A stretch of 61,577 bases of DNA, taken from positions 1-61,577 of the forward strand of contig JAEYRV010000054.1 in assembly GCA_023435305.1 (NCBI GenBank). The letters run 5' to 3'. The notes under the pieces were generated by a model, which was not told the origin of the DNA, made no database searches, and saw nothing but the letters and a program-made list of their open reading frames with translations. Below are positions 17,431-26,767 of this stretch, piece after piece (the first letter of the stretch is position 1; the number at the start of each line of letters is the position of its first letter). The DNA comes from Bacillota bacterium (GTDB taxonomy: Bacteria; Bacillota; Clostridia; Acetivibrionales; DTU013). The translations under genes and the position numbers were made by a program.

Positions 17431-20400
17431 TTACTGGTCAATAAGGTTTGCGGTTATTTTATACTCTCGCTTTGTATCAAGGGCATAATTAACGGAATTA
17501 AAATCACTTCCAACAAAAACGTTATCCAATACAAGTATTTTAGGTTTCTTCGTAAGTACATCGCTTACAAAGTAAATTTCATATTCGGATATATGTTTTG
17601 TGGCAAAATCAAATTCGTAATCTGAAAGATAAAATGCGATTTCGCTTAATTTGGATGCTTTTACTTCTACAAATCTCCTGTTTTCATTTTCGTTCAAATA
17701 CTCTAAATCATATCCAAGCCCGGCACGTCCCTCTGGATTAACGCCCGCAGCTTTAGCATTCTCGGATACCCATTTTACTGACGGGTATGTCTTTTTAAGT
17801 TCCTCAAAGACATACTTTTCGCCCTTGAAACCAATTTTTTCAAGGTTCTTTGCGGATGAAAAACCAGTTTTTTTGTTGCCATTGTTTCCGTTGGTCTTCA
17901 CTTCCTGTGGAGCAGGCACAGTTTTGGGGCGAATCACTTCTGGCACGATATCTTCAGTGTCGTCATTTTCTGTCTCATCTTCGTCCACCGATTGTGCTGC
18001 CAATAACTCTTCATATGCCTTGTTTAGCTCATTATATTCACCATAATACAAATAACTCATGTTGGCAGGAAACTTCAAAAGCTCATCAATATAGGTTGTA
18101 TTATTTAATCCGGCTTTCCATGAAGCAAGATTTGTATTGTATAGAGATATTAAATCAACAGTTGCGGTATCCTTGTTTATTTGCAGCCGGTTTATGAGTT
18201 CTGCCTCGCAATCAAAATAAACAGAATCCTTTATCTCAGGTTTTATATATTCATAGTTAAGGAACAATTCAACCAGTTTCTTCTTTTCTTCAATCCCTCT
18301 GCCTTTTAACCTATGGTAATGGTGCTGCCTATAAAGCATTTCATATTTCGGCATTAGCCTTGAAAGTTCGGCCTGATAATATGGATACAGTTCAATTTTG
18401 GATACTGGTTCCTCGGCATTATATTTATCAACATCAATATTAAGCTGCTTAAAGCAATGTATGATTGGTCTTGCATTACTGATAGATGTAAAATTGTCAA
18501 AATCAATGTCGGAGATAAGTTCAAGAACATCAATTGGGCTTTTCCCTGAACATTTTGAAATTATTCTTATAAATTCTTCCTTTGTGTCCTCAGAATAATT
18601 CAGCTCGACCTTGACCCTTTCAAGTATTGAATCATCTTCAAATATCTGATGAATAAGTTCCTTTCTTGATGAATCAGAAGCGCCATACAGCTCTCTAAAG
18701 GCTGCAAAAGATTCAGTTACATCAATGAACGAACATAACACATTAGCAATAGCAGCAGAAAACGATACATTACGCTTCATATCATCCAGCGACTTTAAGG
18801 TCTTTGGCACTTTCAAATAAAAGGTCTTTGAATCCTTCAGAATAAAATCATAATCATCGAGCTCAATTTCATTCCCTGTATATCGTGCTGTCAGGTTAGT
18901 GCATAAAACAATATCAAGTTCCGAAAATCTTCTCGCTTCATCTTTTGTAGCGTTTTCTATCCTGTAGCAAAATGCCATAGGCTTGTAAAGAGAAAAGTCT
19001 TTTCTGAAAAACTCATTTTCAGGATGTATTAATGGATTTCCAACAACCTCGCCTTTGAGAACAAGCTTTTTAACCCCCAAGAGTCGTTCGATTTTTGAGC
19101 TGTTTTGCCTCTTTGATACCTCCAGCAAATTATATGTATTAGCTATTTTCTCGCATATATTTTTTCCATCAAGATACCAAGACTCACTATTTTTTTGATA
19201 GCCGGAATTGCAAAGAACTCTACCGGACTCCATAAATTGCTTGTAAGCCTGACAATTAAGCTCTTCGTCGGAAATTGTTCGGTCAGATTTTATAAGCTCT
19301 GCATAAAATCTTTTAGCAATACTTTCTCCGCCTCTTATATTAGGCAAGAGGTTTAATATGGTGTATATCTTTTCTGCGGGTAGGTCTGCAAAATCATTTT
19401 CAACACCAAGCTTTCCTAATATAAATCCATATTCATTTCTTATTCTGGATTTGCTTCCATCGATATCTTTAATATATATATCCACATCCGGCTCAACCAG
19501 GGCAGGTTCAAGCATAGTACCAATTTTAGAAAGAATGCAATCTGACATTTTATAACGCTTGTCCCCAACCTTAAGCCAAGCTATGTTCTCAAACTGCCAA
19601 TAGATATATGCATAAATCTTATCAAGCGGCAATGTTCTTGGATTTTGCTTCAAATCCCATTTGATTTCGACCCTACTGTTACTTATCTCTTTTCGGGTAT
19701 ACAGAATCTGAGAAAGACCAGAATCCGCTTTTATCCACTCGATTATATGCTGAGTTTCACAATTATTAAGAATGCTTTCAAGTTCTTCAATGACCATTAT
19801 TTCAGCAGCAATACTAAAAATTCGCTTACTAAAATCGTTCAGATCTTTGAAAGTATCTCCTTCCAAGGTATAAGGATAGTATAATGCTTCCAGAAGCCTT
19901 GATTTATAGCTTTCGTCTGGCCTTACCCGCTTAATTTTTCTCTTCGGGAATTTATCAACACCTAATGTCTGCAGAAAAGCTGTTATTTCCTGCAGTGAAC
20001 TTTCCCCGATATTTATATGAGTTTTAATGTCATCAACAAATCTTTCTTCAAATAACCCTTCGAACAAGTTTTCACATATTTGATTTTCATATTCTTTTCC
20101 AAAGTAAAGCTCATCAGATAATCTTACTTCGCCATTCCTTGTGATAAAATAAATTTTTATTTTCTCACCGGCATTTTCTAATATCTGTCTGTTATCCCAG
20201 AGCCATTTCATCTCAAACCCACAAAACCGCTTAGCTTTTGTTGTTTTATCGTCATCCAAACGTTTTTTAATGATGCTATTCATTTTTTCAATTATTCTGG
20301 GTGTATTATATTCCTTGACGCCAAACGAGCTCAGCTTCAAGGCCAGATTTCTTCCGGTAACCTTTAAGATATTTTCAAATGCACTTCTCATATCAGGGTG

Positions 20401-21969
20401 CATAAATCTAATCTGTGCGAAACCTGGTGAGCTTGAGATATTTGCGTTGCGATCCCGCAAAAAAATCGAGTGTTCATTTGATGTTAACCTTGAATCAGTA
20501 TCATAGATCAGTAATGGCATTTTTTTATGAGGTTTTAAGTCATGTTCATAATCTTCGAGAAAACCAACGGCACAATAAGCATGCTTCTCCATCGTGCTTT
20601 CGTTTGGTGTATGGGTTTTTGCCCATGCATTTATTTTTTTGACTACATCTTCATACGTATATTCCGGATAACTTCCACTATTAAGTTTACGGATTAAGTT
20701 TCGTATAACACGACTTTCAGTGCTAATAAGAAGATCATCAAATCCTTCCCCTTCTAAGAACTGCGACAAGTAGGAAGTGTGGAACTTTGGAGATTCGTCA
20801 AATGAAATATAATTACCATTTACAGCCGGAAATACTTTGCTGTGCCTTATCTCTTCATTTAGCATTTCTTCAAAGCCATAATCAACTAATTCTTTGATTA
20901 TCGGTTTCTCGGGTGCCAATACTAATAAGGGGGAATAAGATACTTCATCTTTTGTTAACTTCAAGGCTGTATCAACAAGCAATTTGCATGCGTGCTTCAA
21001 AATGTATCGATTAGCTTCATTGGCTTTTGTCAAATGATTACGATCAGAATTTAGATTAAAGTTTGCGTGTAAAAGTACAGGAAAAGGAAATTCAACATCA
21101 GTAGGAAAATAACTGTATATAACTTGACGCTTGCTATTCAAGCCATCAGGATTATATGCAACAACGACTGAAAACTTCTTTTCATTAAATTCTCCAGAAT
21201 ACCGGTTTAACAACCATTCCTGTTCGTCTTCAAGATTTCCGTTAACATATTTTTCTATTAGAATCCGTTCTGTGCTGAAAGGACGCTTTTTGAAACTAAC
21301 AGTCTTTTCATCTGTTTCTATAATAAGGCCTTCAGCCCTATTTAAAAAAAGCAGTAATTCACAGTCAATATCATAAAGCTGTTTGTAAATATCATTAACA
21401 ACCGCTTCATCGTCATTTACACAAATTGAAATATCTGTTGTGAAACTTCTATTTTCCGGGGTTTCAATCCATTCTGGAAACACCAAAGTTGCAGCTTTAA
21501 GCGGTTTTCCATTGCTTGTGTTCTCTGTGTTTGTGTTTTTAATAATTTCACGCAATATACTTTGAGAATAATCATCTGAAAATCTAACGCTTAAATCGCC
21601 ACTAAATATTTTTATCTCTTTTGCCCACCCCAATATTGCTCTGAACCCTTTGCCTTTGTTACCAATCACATCTTGTTTATGGGTTTTTGAACTTAAATCA
21701 CTGATCATTAATGAATCAATGCCTTCTTCGCTGAAAGGGGTGCCATTATTTGAAACAGTAAGGACGTTATCAATAAATGAAAGCCTGATATCTTTACTCA
21801 TGCCTTCTAATAATTCATCATCGGCATTTTGAATCAGTTCGAGCAATTCCCGTCCTTTATAAATTTCAATCGCTTCTAATTCTCGATTATAGTCAGAACG
21901 AATCCGTCTCGAGTTATTTTCATATTCATGTTTCATTAAATTGACACAGTTTTCTACATAGCTTTTCAT
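17431..21969 (-). CDS. Giant HATPase (Hsp90/sacsin-like) protein with C-terminal DUF3883 nuclease-like domain
   Basis: This is a 1512-aa protein predicted to be cytoplasmic. The N-terminus carries a GHKL-type ATPase fold: ELIQNADDE (residues 44-52; the N-box), NNGTPFS (74-80; G1 box) and GNKGKGFRA (103-111; G2 box). This is the arrangement found in sacsin/Hsp90-like ATPases. The long middle has no domain I recognise. Residues about 1340-1365 are a charged, low-complexity linker. The C-terminus (about 1380-1500) resembles DUF3883, with GYDLEYL followed by FVEVKAS, a D...ExK pattern typical of PD-(D/E)xK nucleases. It lies 44 bp after qatD on the same strand, last in the defence operon. A role in defence is inferred from context. 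Confidence 0.8.
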   Translation of the reverse strand: MKSYVENCVNLMKHEYENNSRRIRSDYNRELEAIEIYKGRELLELIQNADDELLEGMSKDIRLSFIDNVLTVSNNGTPFSEEGIDSLMISDLSSKTHKQDVIGNKGKGFRAILGWAKEIKIFSGDLSVRFSDDYSQSILREIIKNTNTENTSNGKPLKAATLVFPEWIETPENRSFTTDISICVNDDEAVVNDIYKQLYDIDCELLLFLNRAEGLIIETDEKTVSFKKRPFSTERILIEKYVNGNLEDEQEWLLNRYSGEFNEKKFSVVVAYNPDGLNSKRQVIYSYFPTDVEFPFPVLLHANFNLNSDRNHLTKANEANRYILKHACKLLVDTALKLTKDEVSYSPLLVLAPEKPIIKELVDYGFEEMLNEEIRHSKVFPAVNGNYISFDESPKFHTSYLSQFLEGEGFDDLLISTESRVIRNLIRKLNSGSYPEYTYEDVVKKINAWAKTHTPNESTMEKHAYCAVGFLEDYEHDLKPHKKMPLLIYDTDSRLTSNEHSIFLRDRNANISSSPGFAQIRFMHPDMRSAFENILKVTGRNLALKLSSFGVKEYNTPRIIEKMNSIIKKRLDDDKTTKAKRFCGFEMKWLWDNRQILENAGEKIKIYFITRNGEVRLSDELYFGKEYENQICENLFEGLFEERFVDDIKTHINIGESSLQEITAFLQTLGVDKFPKRKIKRVRPDESYKSRLLEALYYPYTLEGDTFKDLNDFSKRIFSIAAEIMVIEELESILNNCETQHIIEWIKADSGLSQILYTRKEISNSRVEIKWDLKQNPRTLPLDKIYAYIYWQFENIAWLKVGDKRYKMSDCILSKIGTMLEPALVEPDVDIYIKDIDGSKSRIRNEYGFILGKLGVENDFADLPAEKIYTILNLLPNIRGGESIAKRFYAELIKSDRTISDEELNCQAYKQFMESGRVLCNSGYQKNSESWYLDGKNICEKIANTYNLLEVSKRQNSSKIERLLGVKKLVLKGEVVGNPLIHPENEFFRKDFSLYKPMAFCYRIENATKDEARRFSELDIVLCTNLTARYTGNEIELDDYDFILKDSKTFYLKVPKTLKSLDDMKRNVSFSAAIANVLCSFIDVTESFAAFRELYGASDSSRKELIHQIFEDDSILERVKVELNYSEDTKEEFIRIISKCSGKSPIDVLELISDIDFDNFTSISNARPIIHCFKQLNIDVDKYNAEEPVSKIELYPYYQAELSRLMPKYEMLYRQHHYHRLKGRGIEEKKKLVELFLNYEYIKPEIKDSVYFDCEAELINRLQINKDTATVDLISLYNTNLASWKAGLNNTTYIDELLKFPANMSYLYYGEYNELNKAYEELLAAQSVDEDETENDDTEDIVPEVIRPKTVPAPQEVKTNGNNGNKKTGFSSAKNLEKIGFKGEKYVFEELKKTYPSVKWVSENAKAAGVNPEGRAGLGYDLEYLNENENRRFVEVKASKLSEIAFYLSDYEFDFATKHISEYEIYFVSDVLTKKPKILVLDNVFVGSDFNSVNYALDTKREYKITANLIDQ

Positions 21970-22013
21970 GTAATATCCCCCGATTCGTTTCCAATGCTCC
22001 GCAATAAATATAG

Positions 22014-22745
22014 TTAACTTTGACCTATTAGCTCTTCAAGGTTTGAAAACATTTTATTCCTTAATGTCTCAGTTTCGACACCAAAAATAACTTTAAGTGT
22101 ATCAACTATTTCAATGGCCTCCCAAGGCTTATAAGGAATTCCCCGTTTTTCTGTAAATGGAGCATCAGTCTCAGGCAGTATCTTTGAAAGCGGCATTTTT
22201 GAAACGAGGCTTCTGCCCTTATTGCCAGAGAGCATTGCAGGATTAACGCTAAACCAGCAACCCAAAGAAACTGCTCGCTCAAGTTCTTCGATAGTTCCGG
22301 AGAACCAGTGCAAAACTGGTTTGCTGGTCACGATATCGCTTTCGATAATATCCAGAACATCTTTCACCGCATTTCTTGAATGTATGCTTATTATTTTACC
22401 TCCGTTTTTTTCAGTAGTTCGAGCAACTTCTCTGAAAAAATCCTTTTGTGCATGATAAGACGACTTGTATTGCTCCGATCCGTCTATCCCAACCTCGCCA
22501 ATATATTTACAACGGCTAATGTTTGACAAAAGCATATCAATTTCATTCATTTTTGATGAAAGGACTTCTGGGTGCAGACCAAGTGCTACTTGAACGCAAT
22601 CGATACCTGCAAATACTTGCTTTGTCTTTTGCCAAGCGCGTGGACTGGTGGTAACAGCAAGCACATATTTACAACGTCTCTTGACTTCGGGGAGTAATGA
22701 AAGCGGGTCTTTATATAAATCAAGGTGGCAGTGAAGGTCAATCAT
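22014..22745 (-). CDS. qatD: QatD, TatD-family metal-dependent nuclease of the Qat defence system
   Basis: This 243-aa TIM-barrel hydrolase belongs to the TatD DNase family. The metal ligands expected for the fold are visible: HxH in DLHCHLD (residues 3-9), Glu in GEVGID (near 84), His in SIHSRN (near 121), His in LHWFSG (near 146) and Asp in ETDAPF (near 193). Housekeeping TatD is slightly longer; the position as last gene of a KAP-ATPase / QatB / QueC-like / TatD set identifies it as QatD. Its start overlaps the qatC stop by 4 bp (ATGA), so the two are translationally coupled. It is the likely nucleic-acid-cleaving component. Confidence 0.88.
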   Translation of the reverse strand: MIDLHCHLDLYKDPLSLLPEVKRRCKYVLAVTTSPRAWQKTKQVFAGIDCVQVALGLHPEVLSSKMNEIDMLLSNISRCKYIGEVGIDGSEQYKSSYHAQKDFFREVARTTEKNGGKIISIHSRNAVKDVLDIIESDIVTSKPVLHWFSGTIEELERAVSLGCWFSVNPAMLSGNKGRSLVSKMPLSKILPETDAPFTEKRGIPYKPWEAIEIVDTLKVIFGVETETLRNKMFSNLEELIGQS

Positions 22746-24007
22746 AATATTTTATAGCCTCTCAGGAGATTTCCAAGTTCATTGATACCGCGCGCAACCA
22801 CTCCTAAATAAGAATTTCTGTCATTAGGATTGGCAAAAGACAGGCTCCCCTTAATAAACCTGTTTATACCTGAAAGCTCAACCTGTTTAACGGCTAATGC
22901 AACGGCAGCTAAATCCTTTGAGTTGGACTTACTGATATCCTCATGGCGATAGCCCCTTTCCGTGGTGTCTTGAAGCCTGGCTTCTAAAAAGGCCGCTCTT
23001 CGCACAAGACAAGGAACACACACTCCGCAATGCCTTAATCCATGGCGTTGAAATTTACCGCAACTATTCGTTGCAAAAACTAATTCTTCTAACAGCTGCC
23101 TATCCTTACATTCCTTAAGAACCTCACCCTTAGTCTTATACTTATATGGCAAAATAAGTTTTGCTTTTATCCCAAGCGCGTCCCAAATTTCTTGCAGCAA
23201 TGCCATATAAACAGGATGAGTAGTCTTTGTGCTTAAGCTCCCAATTCGATTAGAATCTAACGGCACATTCAAGCTAATAAATCCGTTCTCTGGTACAACT
23301 ATTTCTATAAAATCACCTGATGCCGAAATTGCGGAAGATGCCAAGAGAGCAAAAGCGAAAAAAGCAATGGAACGAGCACGAGTTGATCCCTCGGTTCCAC
23401 TGAGTTTTCCAATACTCCATTGACAGTGATTATTCTCACCGAAGCGGCTGGCAAAATCACGTTGCCGATCTCCATCACCTCTGATAATCTGTGATACAAA
23501 CAAAGGATTCCGTTTTTCTGATAATAAGTCTATTGCGCCAGCCAAACTATCTACGCCTCCTGAAAGCAGGCAAACACAATCATTCTCGCGTTTAAGAGGT
23601 TCATATTTGGGTTGAATCGCTGGCGCTTCTGCTAGTTGGAATGACAGCGTCCAAAAATCCCCTGTGAGAAATTTAAGCATTTTCTCAATTGTTGTTTTTA
23701 TTGGCGTCCATTTTTCTGGTTGGGATAAAAATACTGTTAAGTCTATCATCCTTGTCCATCCATCTGGACTTTCGGCTCTCGAAACTAACTTGTCAGAAGC
23801 GACGACGGAAATAGCAAATGCAGCAAAATCAATCACAGCAGCGGGAGGCACAATCCGATATCTTCTCAATTCTTGGGGTAATGAAAGCCCCAATGAACTG
23901 ATATTCGCGCCTGAGACATCTGAATGTGAAAATAATTCAAAGTAGTCAATATCATTGTCAAAATGTAATGGGGCAGAGGAGTGTGGATAGCATATTATCT
24001 TTCTCAT
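22742..24007 (-). CDS. qatC: QatC, QueC-like PP-loop protein of the Qat defence system
   Basis: This 421-aa protein has a PP-loop ATP-pyrophosphatase motif SGGVDS at residues 149-154 and a C-terminal cysteine cluster (CGKF..., HCGVCVPC near 320-338) like the zinc site of QueC, the 7-cyano-7-deazaguanine synthase. It is much longer than QueC (about 220 aa), with an extra N-terminal region of about 140 residues, as in QatC. The biochemical substrate in Qat systems is not settled; a base- or protein-modifying step is possible. It overlaps qatB by 4 bp upstream and qatD by 4 bp downstream, within one operon. Confidence 0.88.
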   Translation of the reverse strand: MRKIICYPHSSAPLHFDNDIDYFELFSHSDVSGANISSLGLSLPQELRRYRIVPPAAVIDFAAFAISVVASDKLVSRAESPDGWTRMIDLTVFLSQPEKWTPIKTTIEKMLKFLTGDFWTLSFQLAEAPAIQPKYEPLKRENDCVCLLSGGVDSLAGAIDLLSEKRNPLFVSQIIRGDGDRQRDFASRFGENNHCQWSIGKLSGTEGSTRARSIAFFAFALLASSAISASGDFIEIVVPENGFISLNVPLDSNRIGSLSTKTTHPVYMALLQEIWDALGIKAKLILPYKYKTKGEVLKECKDRQLLEELVFATNSCGKFQRHGLRHCGVCVPCLVRRAAFLEARLQDTTERGYRHEDISKSNSKDLAAVALAVKQVELSGINRFIKGSLSFANPNDRNSYLGVVARGINELGNLLRGYKIL

Positions 24008-24825
24008 ACTGTCACCTCGAATACTTTAAAAGTCCTTTCTATCGCAGTCATCATAACTTTGTGCAGGTCTGATGTCGGCTTGTTTCCCATTTCGTTTCGG
24101 ATAACACTTATCTGTGAGCTAATCTCAGACTCTAAATATTCGCGCATATTATTAAGTCTCGTTACACGGTCGACAAGAGGAATGTCATTTGTTTCAAAGG
24201 CCTGCCCGATATCAAGTTGAATTCTGCTAAAAGCTTCGTATCCGAGAAACGATGAAACTAATGACCAGACACCATCATCTGAGAGATTAGTAATATCAAC
24301 ATCGGGGTTTTTGTCAAAGAGATCGCTCAATGCCGAAGAAACAGAATCTCTTGGAGATGTTTCATCTAAGCTTCCTCCGTCGGCACAAATATACTCTGCT
24401 ATTGCATCAATCAGCCCATACAAATCAGCATTTGCTGCCCTGTAATTGCTGATGATACTGCTTATTGTAGGCTCATTTCCTTCTCGAAGTGAACTAAAAG
24501 AGGAATACAGTTTCGATGCGATACTTGCGGAATGGCGCATACGATTTGCTACATTTCGTGCGCCTCCCATACCTGTACGCGAATAGTGTCCAAGGGATTT
24601 CGTTAATGAATCTCTGCTGCCGCTCCTTATGTAATCGCCCATGCTACGGCGAGCACTCCCAAACCGAGCAGGGGGCGCAAGTGGAGGAGTCGCAGGTGCC
24701 GGCAGCGGTTCCTGTGTAGGAGTCACAGGTGTTGCAGGTGCGTTTGGATTATCTATGTCATCCAACCACGGAGGATCGAAGGATACGCCAGACTTTGGTC
24801 CGCTATGTGATGCAGATGTTCCCAT
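24004..24825 (-). CDS. qatB: QatB, small protein of the Qat defence system
   Basis: This 273-aa protein opens with MGTSASHSGPKSGVSFDPPW, a small-residue and proline-rich start of the kind seen in QatB. A Pro/Ala/Thr-rich disordered segment covers residues 27-55, followed by a mostly helical part. The molecular role is unknown. It is required with QatA, C and D in characterised Qat systems. It starts 4 bp after the qatA stop and overlaps qatC by 4 bp, so it is firmly in the operon. Confidence 0.85.
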   Translation of the reverse strand: MGTSASHSGPKSGVSFDPPWLDDIDNPNAPATPVTPTQEPLPAPATPPLAPPARFGSARRSMGDYIRSGSRDSLTKSLGHYSRTGMGGARNVANRMRHSASIASKLYSSFSSLREGNEPTISSIISNYRAANADLYGLIDAIAEYICADGGSLDETSPRDSVSSALSDLFDKNPDVDITNLSDDGVWSLVSSFLGYEAFSRIQLDIGQAFETNDIPLVDRVTRLNNMREYLESEISSQISVIRNEMGNKPTSDLHKVMMTAIERTFKVFEVTV

Positions 24826-24829
24826 AGGG

Positions 24830-26728
24830 TTATTTTCCTCCCTTCGCAGAAATAGCGTTTTTTACTGTTTTGGGTGTGTTATCATCGTTGCTCCATCTGG
24901 CCAACATTTCTGATGCCCACGATTTATCAAGTAGCAGAGGAACAAATGCCACGTTCCGTGCCTTCGCCGGAATGGTATCTAATAAATTAACAAGCCTACT
25001 GCCTAAATTGGGATAGGCCTCGGTGATATGCAATGTGGCAACAAGATTTTTCTTCTCCCATTGGTTTCCACTGCCTATCCGCCCAAGTCTTACTAATAGT
25101 CTTTCTGCTTCTGTTTCACCAATTTTCTTAATGTTTGCCACAATTTCATTGAGAATGTCCTTATCAACGGAAACTAAGGCAGATAATATATCGCTCGCTT
25201 CCTTTGAAAGCTCATCATACGCAGCCAGAGATAACGATCTGTCACGGCTTAAATACAATAATGGTCTGATATCAGTATCACCGAGCTTGGGCTCAAGTTT
25301 AAGCCATTCTGTAATAAATTGCGTCTTCCAGTTTGAGTCTTCCGTATCATAATCCTCTCCTCTCGCCACTTTTGCTTCTATCTCTTGAAGAAAAGCCAGT
25401 TTCCCATCTTGCGACTCAACTGATTTCTTTACAAGAAATTCGAATGCCGCAGGAGAAGCACAGCGCTCAAAAAGCTGCATTTTAACAAGGCCGCCGAAGT
25501 CTATCGTCATACCGTTTAGCCGTGCAACTTTTTCTCTTATCACCAAGTTGTTCAAGAACCTTTTTATAAGCCTGGGATTTCCGCTTATATGGTCAGCCGT
25601 CACCATAATCCCGGCAAGTTGTTCGGCCAAGTCTATGTATTTACGCATCTTTTCAACGGAAGTTTCATCAAAAATATTTTCTATCTTCGCTTTAGGTATG
25701 CCGCCCTGCCAAGCACCGGATAAAAGGGATAGCAAATCGGATTTTGCTTTCTCCCATGCATCTTTTTTTATCTCGCCCGTTCTTTCTGACAATTCTGCAA
25801 ACAACATAACCAAGTATATCTTAACTTCAGCGACACCTAAGTGCGGAACGGACAGAGGAATCTGAATTAACTTATCAAAATAGCTTGTTACCAGCCCTTC
25901 AGAAAGCTCTACATTTGCGAAGTGCGCTCTCACGCTGTTGCGGATCATTTGCTCATCAGCAGCGATAATGAATGCTGTTCTTTCAACAAAGAGGAGAAGC
26001 CGCATTGCTTCAAGAGTAGAGATGGCTGTTGACGGTAAGCAGCGGTCTAAATCATCTACCAAGATGACCAGCGTTATGTTCAGTTCTTTTAAAAGTTCAG
26101 CAAAATCGGCTCTGAGTTTCTCTATCTGCTGAGGAGTAGATTTTGAGGCATTATCTTTCAGGAGTTCTTTCATATCGGGTGCGAGAGCGTCAAATGCAGC
26201 ACTAACCGCTTCACTTTTTTCGGTCTGCGTTTCTGTGTCTTTATTTTGAGCAAGGTTTGAAACAGCGCCTATTAAGGAGGCTATTCCTCCGACGGCAACG
26301 CCTCCAGGTATCAAACCCAGCGACAGCGGGACAACCATCTTTGCCACTTGAAGCCAGTTGATACGCTTAATAAAACTCTTCACTTTTTCGGTGAGGTCAT
26401 TTGCTGTATTATTGCGCTTTTTACTTTCTTCAAGGAGCTTATCTGAAACAGCTTGTAATAGGGCTGCTCTGGCGTCATCATAGCCCTGATAAAGCCATGC
26501 GTTAAACTCTAAGAAAACATAGTTTTTTTCTTTGTCTTCCTTACCATTGTCTTTGAGTTTAAGTGCTTCGCCAATCATCTTTACCATAGACGATTTTCCT
26601 GCTCCCCAACTGCCAGAAACGCCGATGGAGATCGGTTGTCCGCCTGATTCAGAAATCAGCTCCGCAACTGTTTTCGCAATTACGGAAAAGTTAAGAAAAT
26701 CTTGCGTTGTTTCAACGTCGTTCCACAT
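24830..26728 (-). CDS. qatA: QatA, KAP-family P-loop NTPase of the Qat defence system
   Basis: This 632-aa KAP-type P-loop NTPase has the Walker A motif GSWGAGKSS at residues 39-47 and the Walker B motif LVDDLDRCLP near 218-228. A hydrophobic segment with alanine/glycine runs around residues 125-150 (VVPLSLGLIPGGVAVGG), as in many KAP ATPases that insert in or touch the membrane. It is the first gene of the qatABCD set and starts 39 bp after the hsdR stop, so it may be read from the restriction operon promoter as well. The start ATG has GGGGTGATG upstream. It probably acts as the sensing or energising component; this is inferred from the family. Confidence 0.88.
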   Translation of the reverse strand: MWNDVETTQDFLNFSVIAKTVAELISESGGQPISIGVSGSWGAGKSSMVKMIGEALKLKDNGKEDKEKNYVFLEFNAWLYQGYDDARAALLQAVSDKLLEESKKRNNTANDLTEKVKSFIKRINWLQVAKMVVPLSLGLIPGGVAVGGIASLIGAVSNLAQNKDTETQTEKSEAVSAAFDALAPDMKELLKDNASKSTPQQIEKLRADFAELLKELNITLVILVDDLDRCLPSTAISTLEAMRLLLFVERTAFIIAADEQMIRNSVRAHFANVELSEGLVTSYFDKLIQIPLSVPHLGVAEVKIYLVMLFAELSERTGEIKKDAWEKAKSDLLSLLSGAWQGGIPKAKIENIFDETSVEKMRKYIDLAEQLAGIMVTADHISGNPRLIKRFLNNLVIREKVARLNGMTIDFGGLVKMQLFERCASPAAFEFLVKKSVESQDGKLAFLQEIEAKVARGEDYDTEDSNWKTQFITEWLKLEPKLGDTDIRPLLYLSRDRSLSLAAYDELSKEASDILSALVSVDKDILNEIVANIKKIGETEAERLLVRLGRIGSGNQWEKKNLVATLHITEAYPNLGSRLVNLLDTIPAKARNVAFVPLLLDKSWASEMLARWSNDDNTPKTVKNAISAKGGK

Positions 26729-26767
26729 ATCTCATCATCACCCCTTAAAAGTTAAACAATCTCGAAA

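Noticed and set aside
17431..21969. Calling the 1512-aa protein a known named defence system
   Set aside because: HATPase plus DUF3883 is seen in several contexts; I could not tie it to one characterised system from sequence alone.
22742..24007. Housekeeping QueC (queuosine synthesis)
   Set aside because: About twice the length of QueC, no queD/queE/queF neighbours, and coupled to qatB and qatD.
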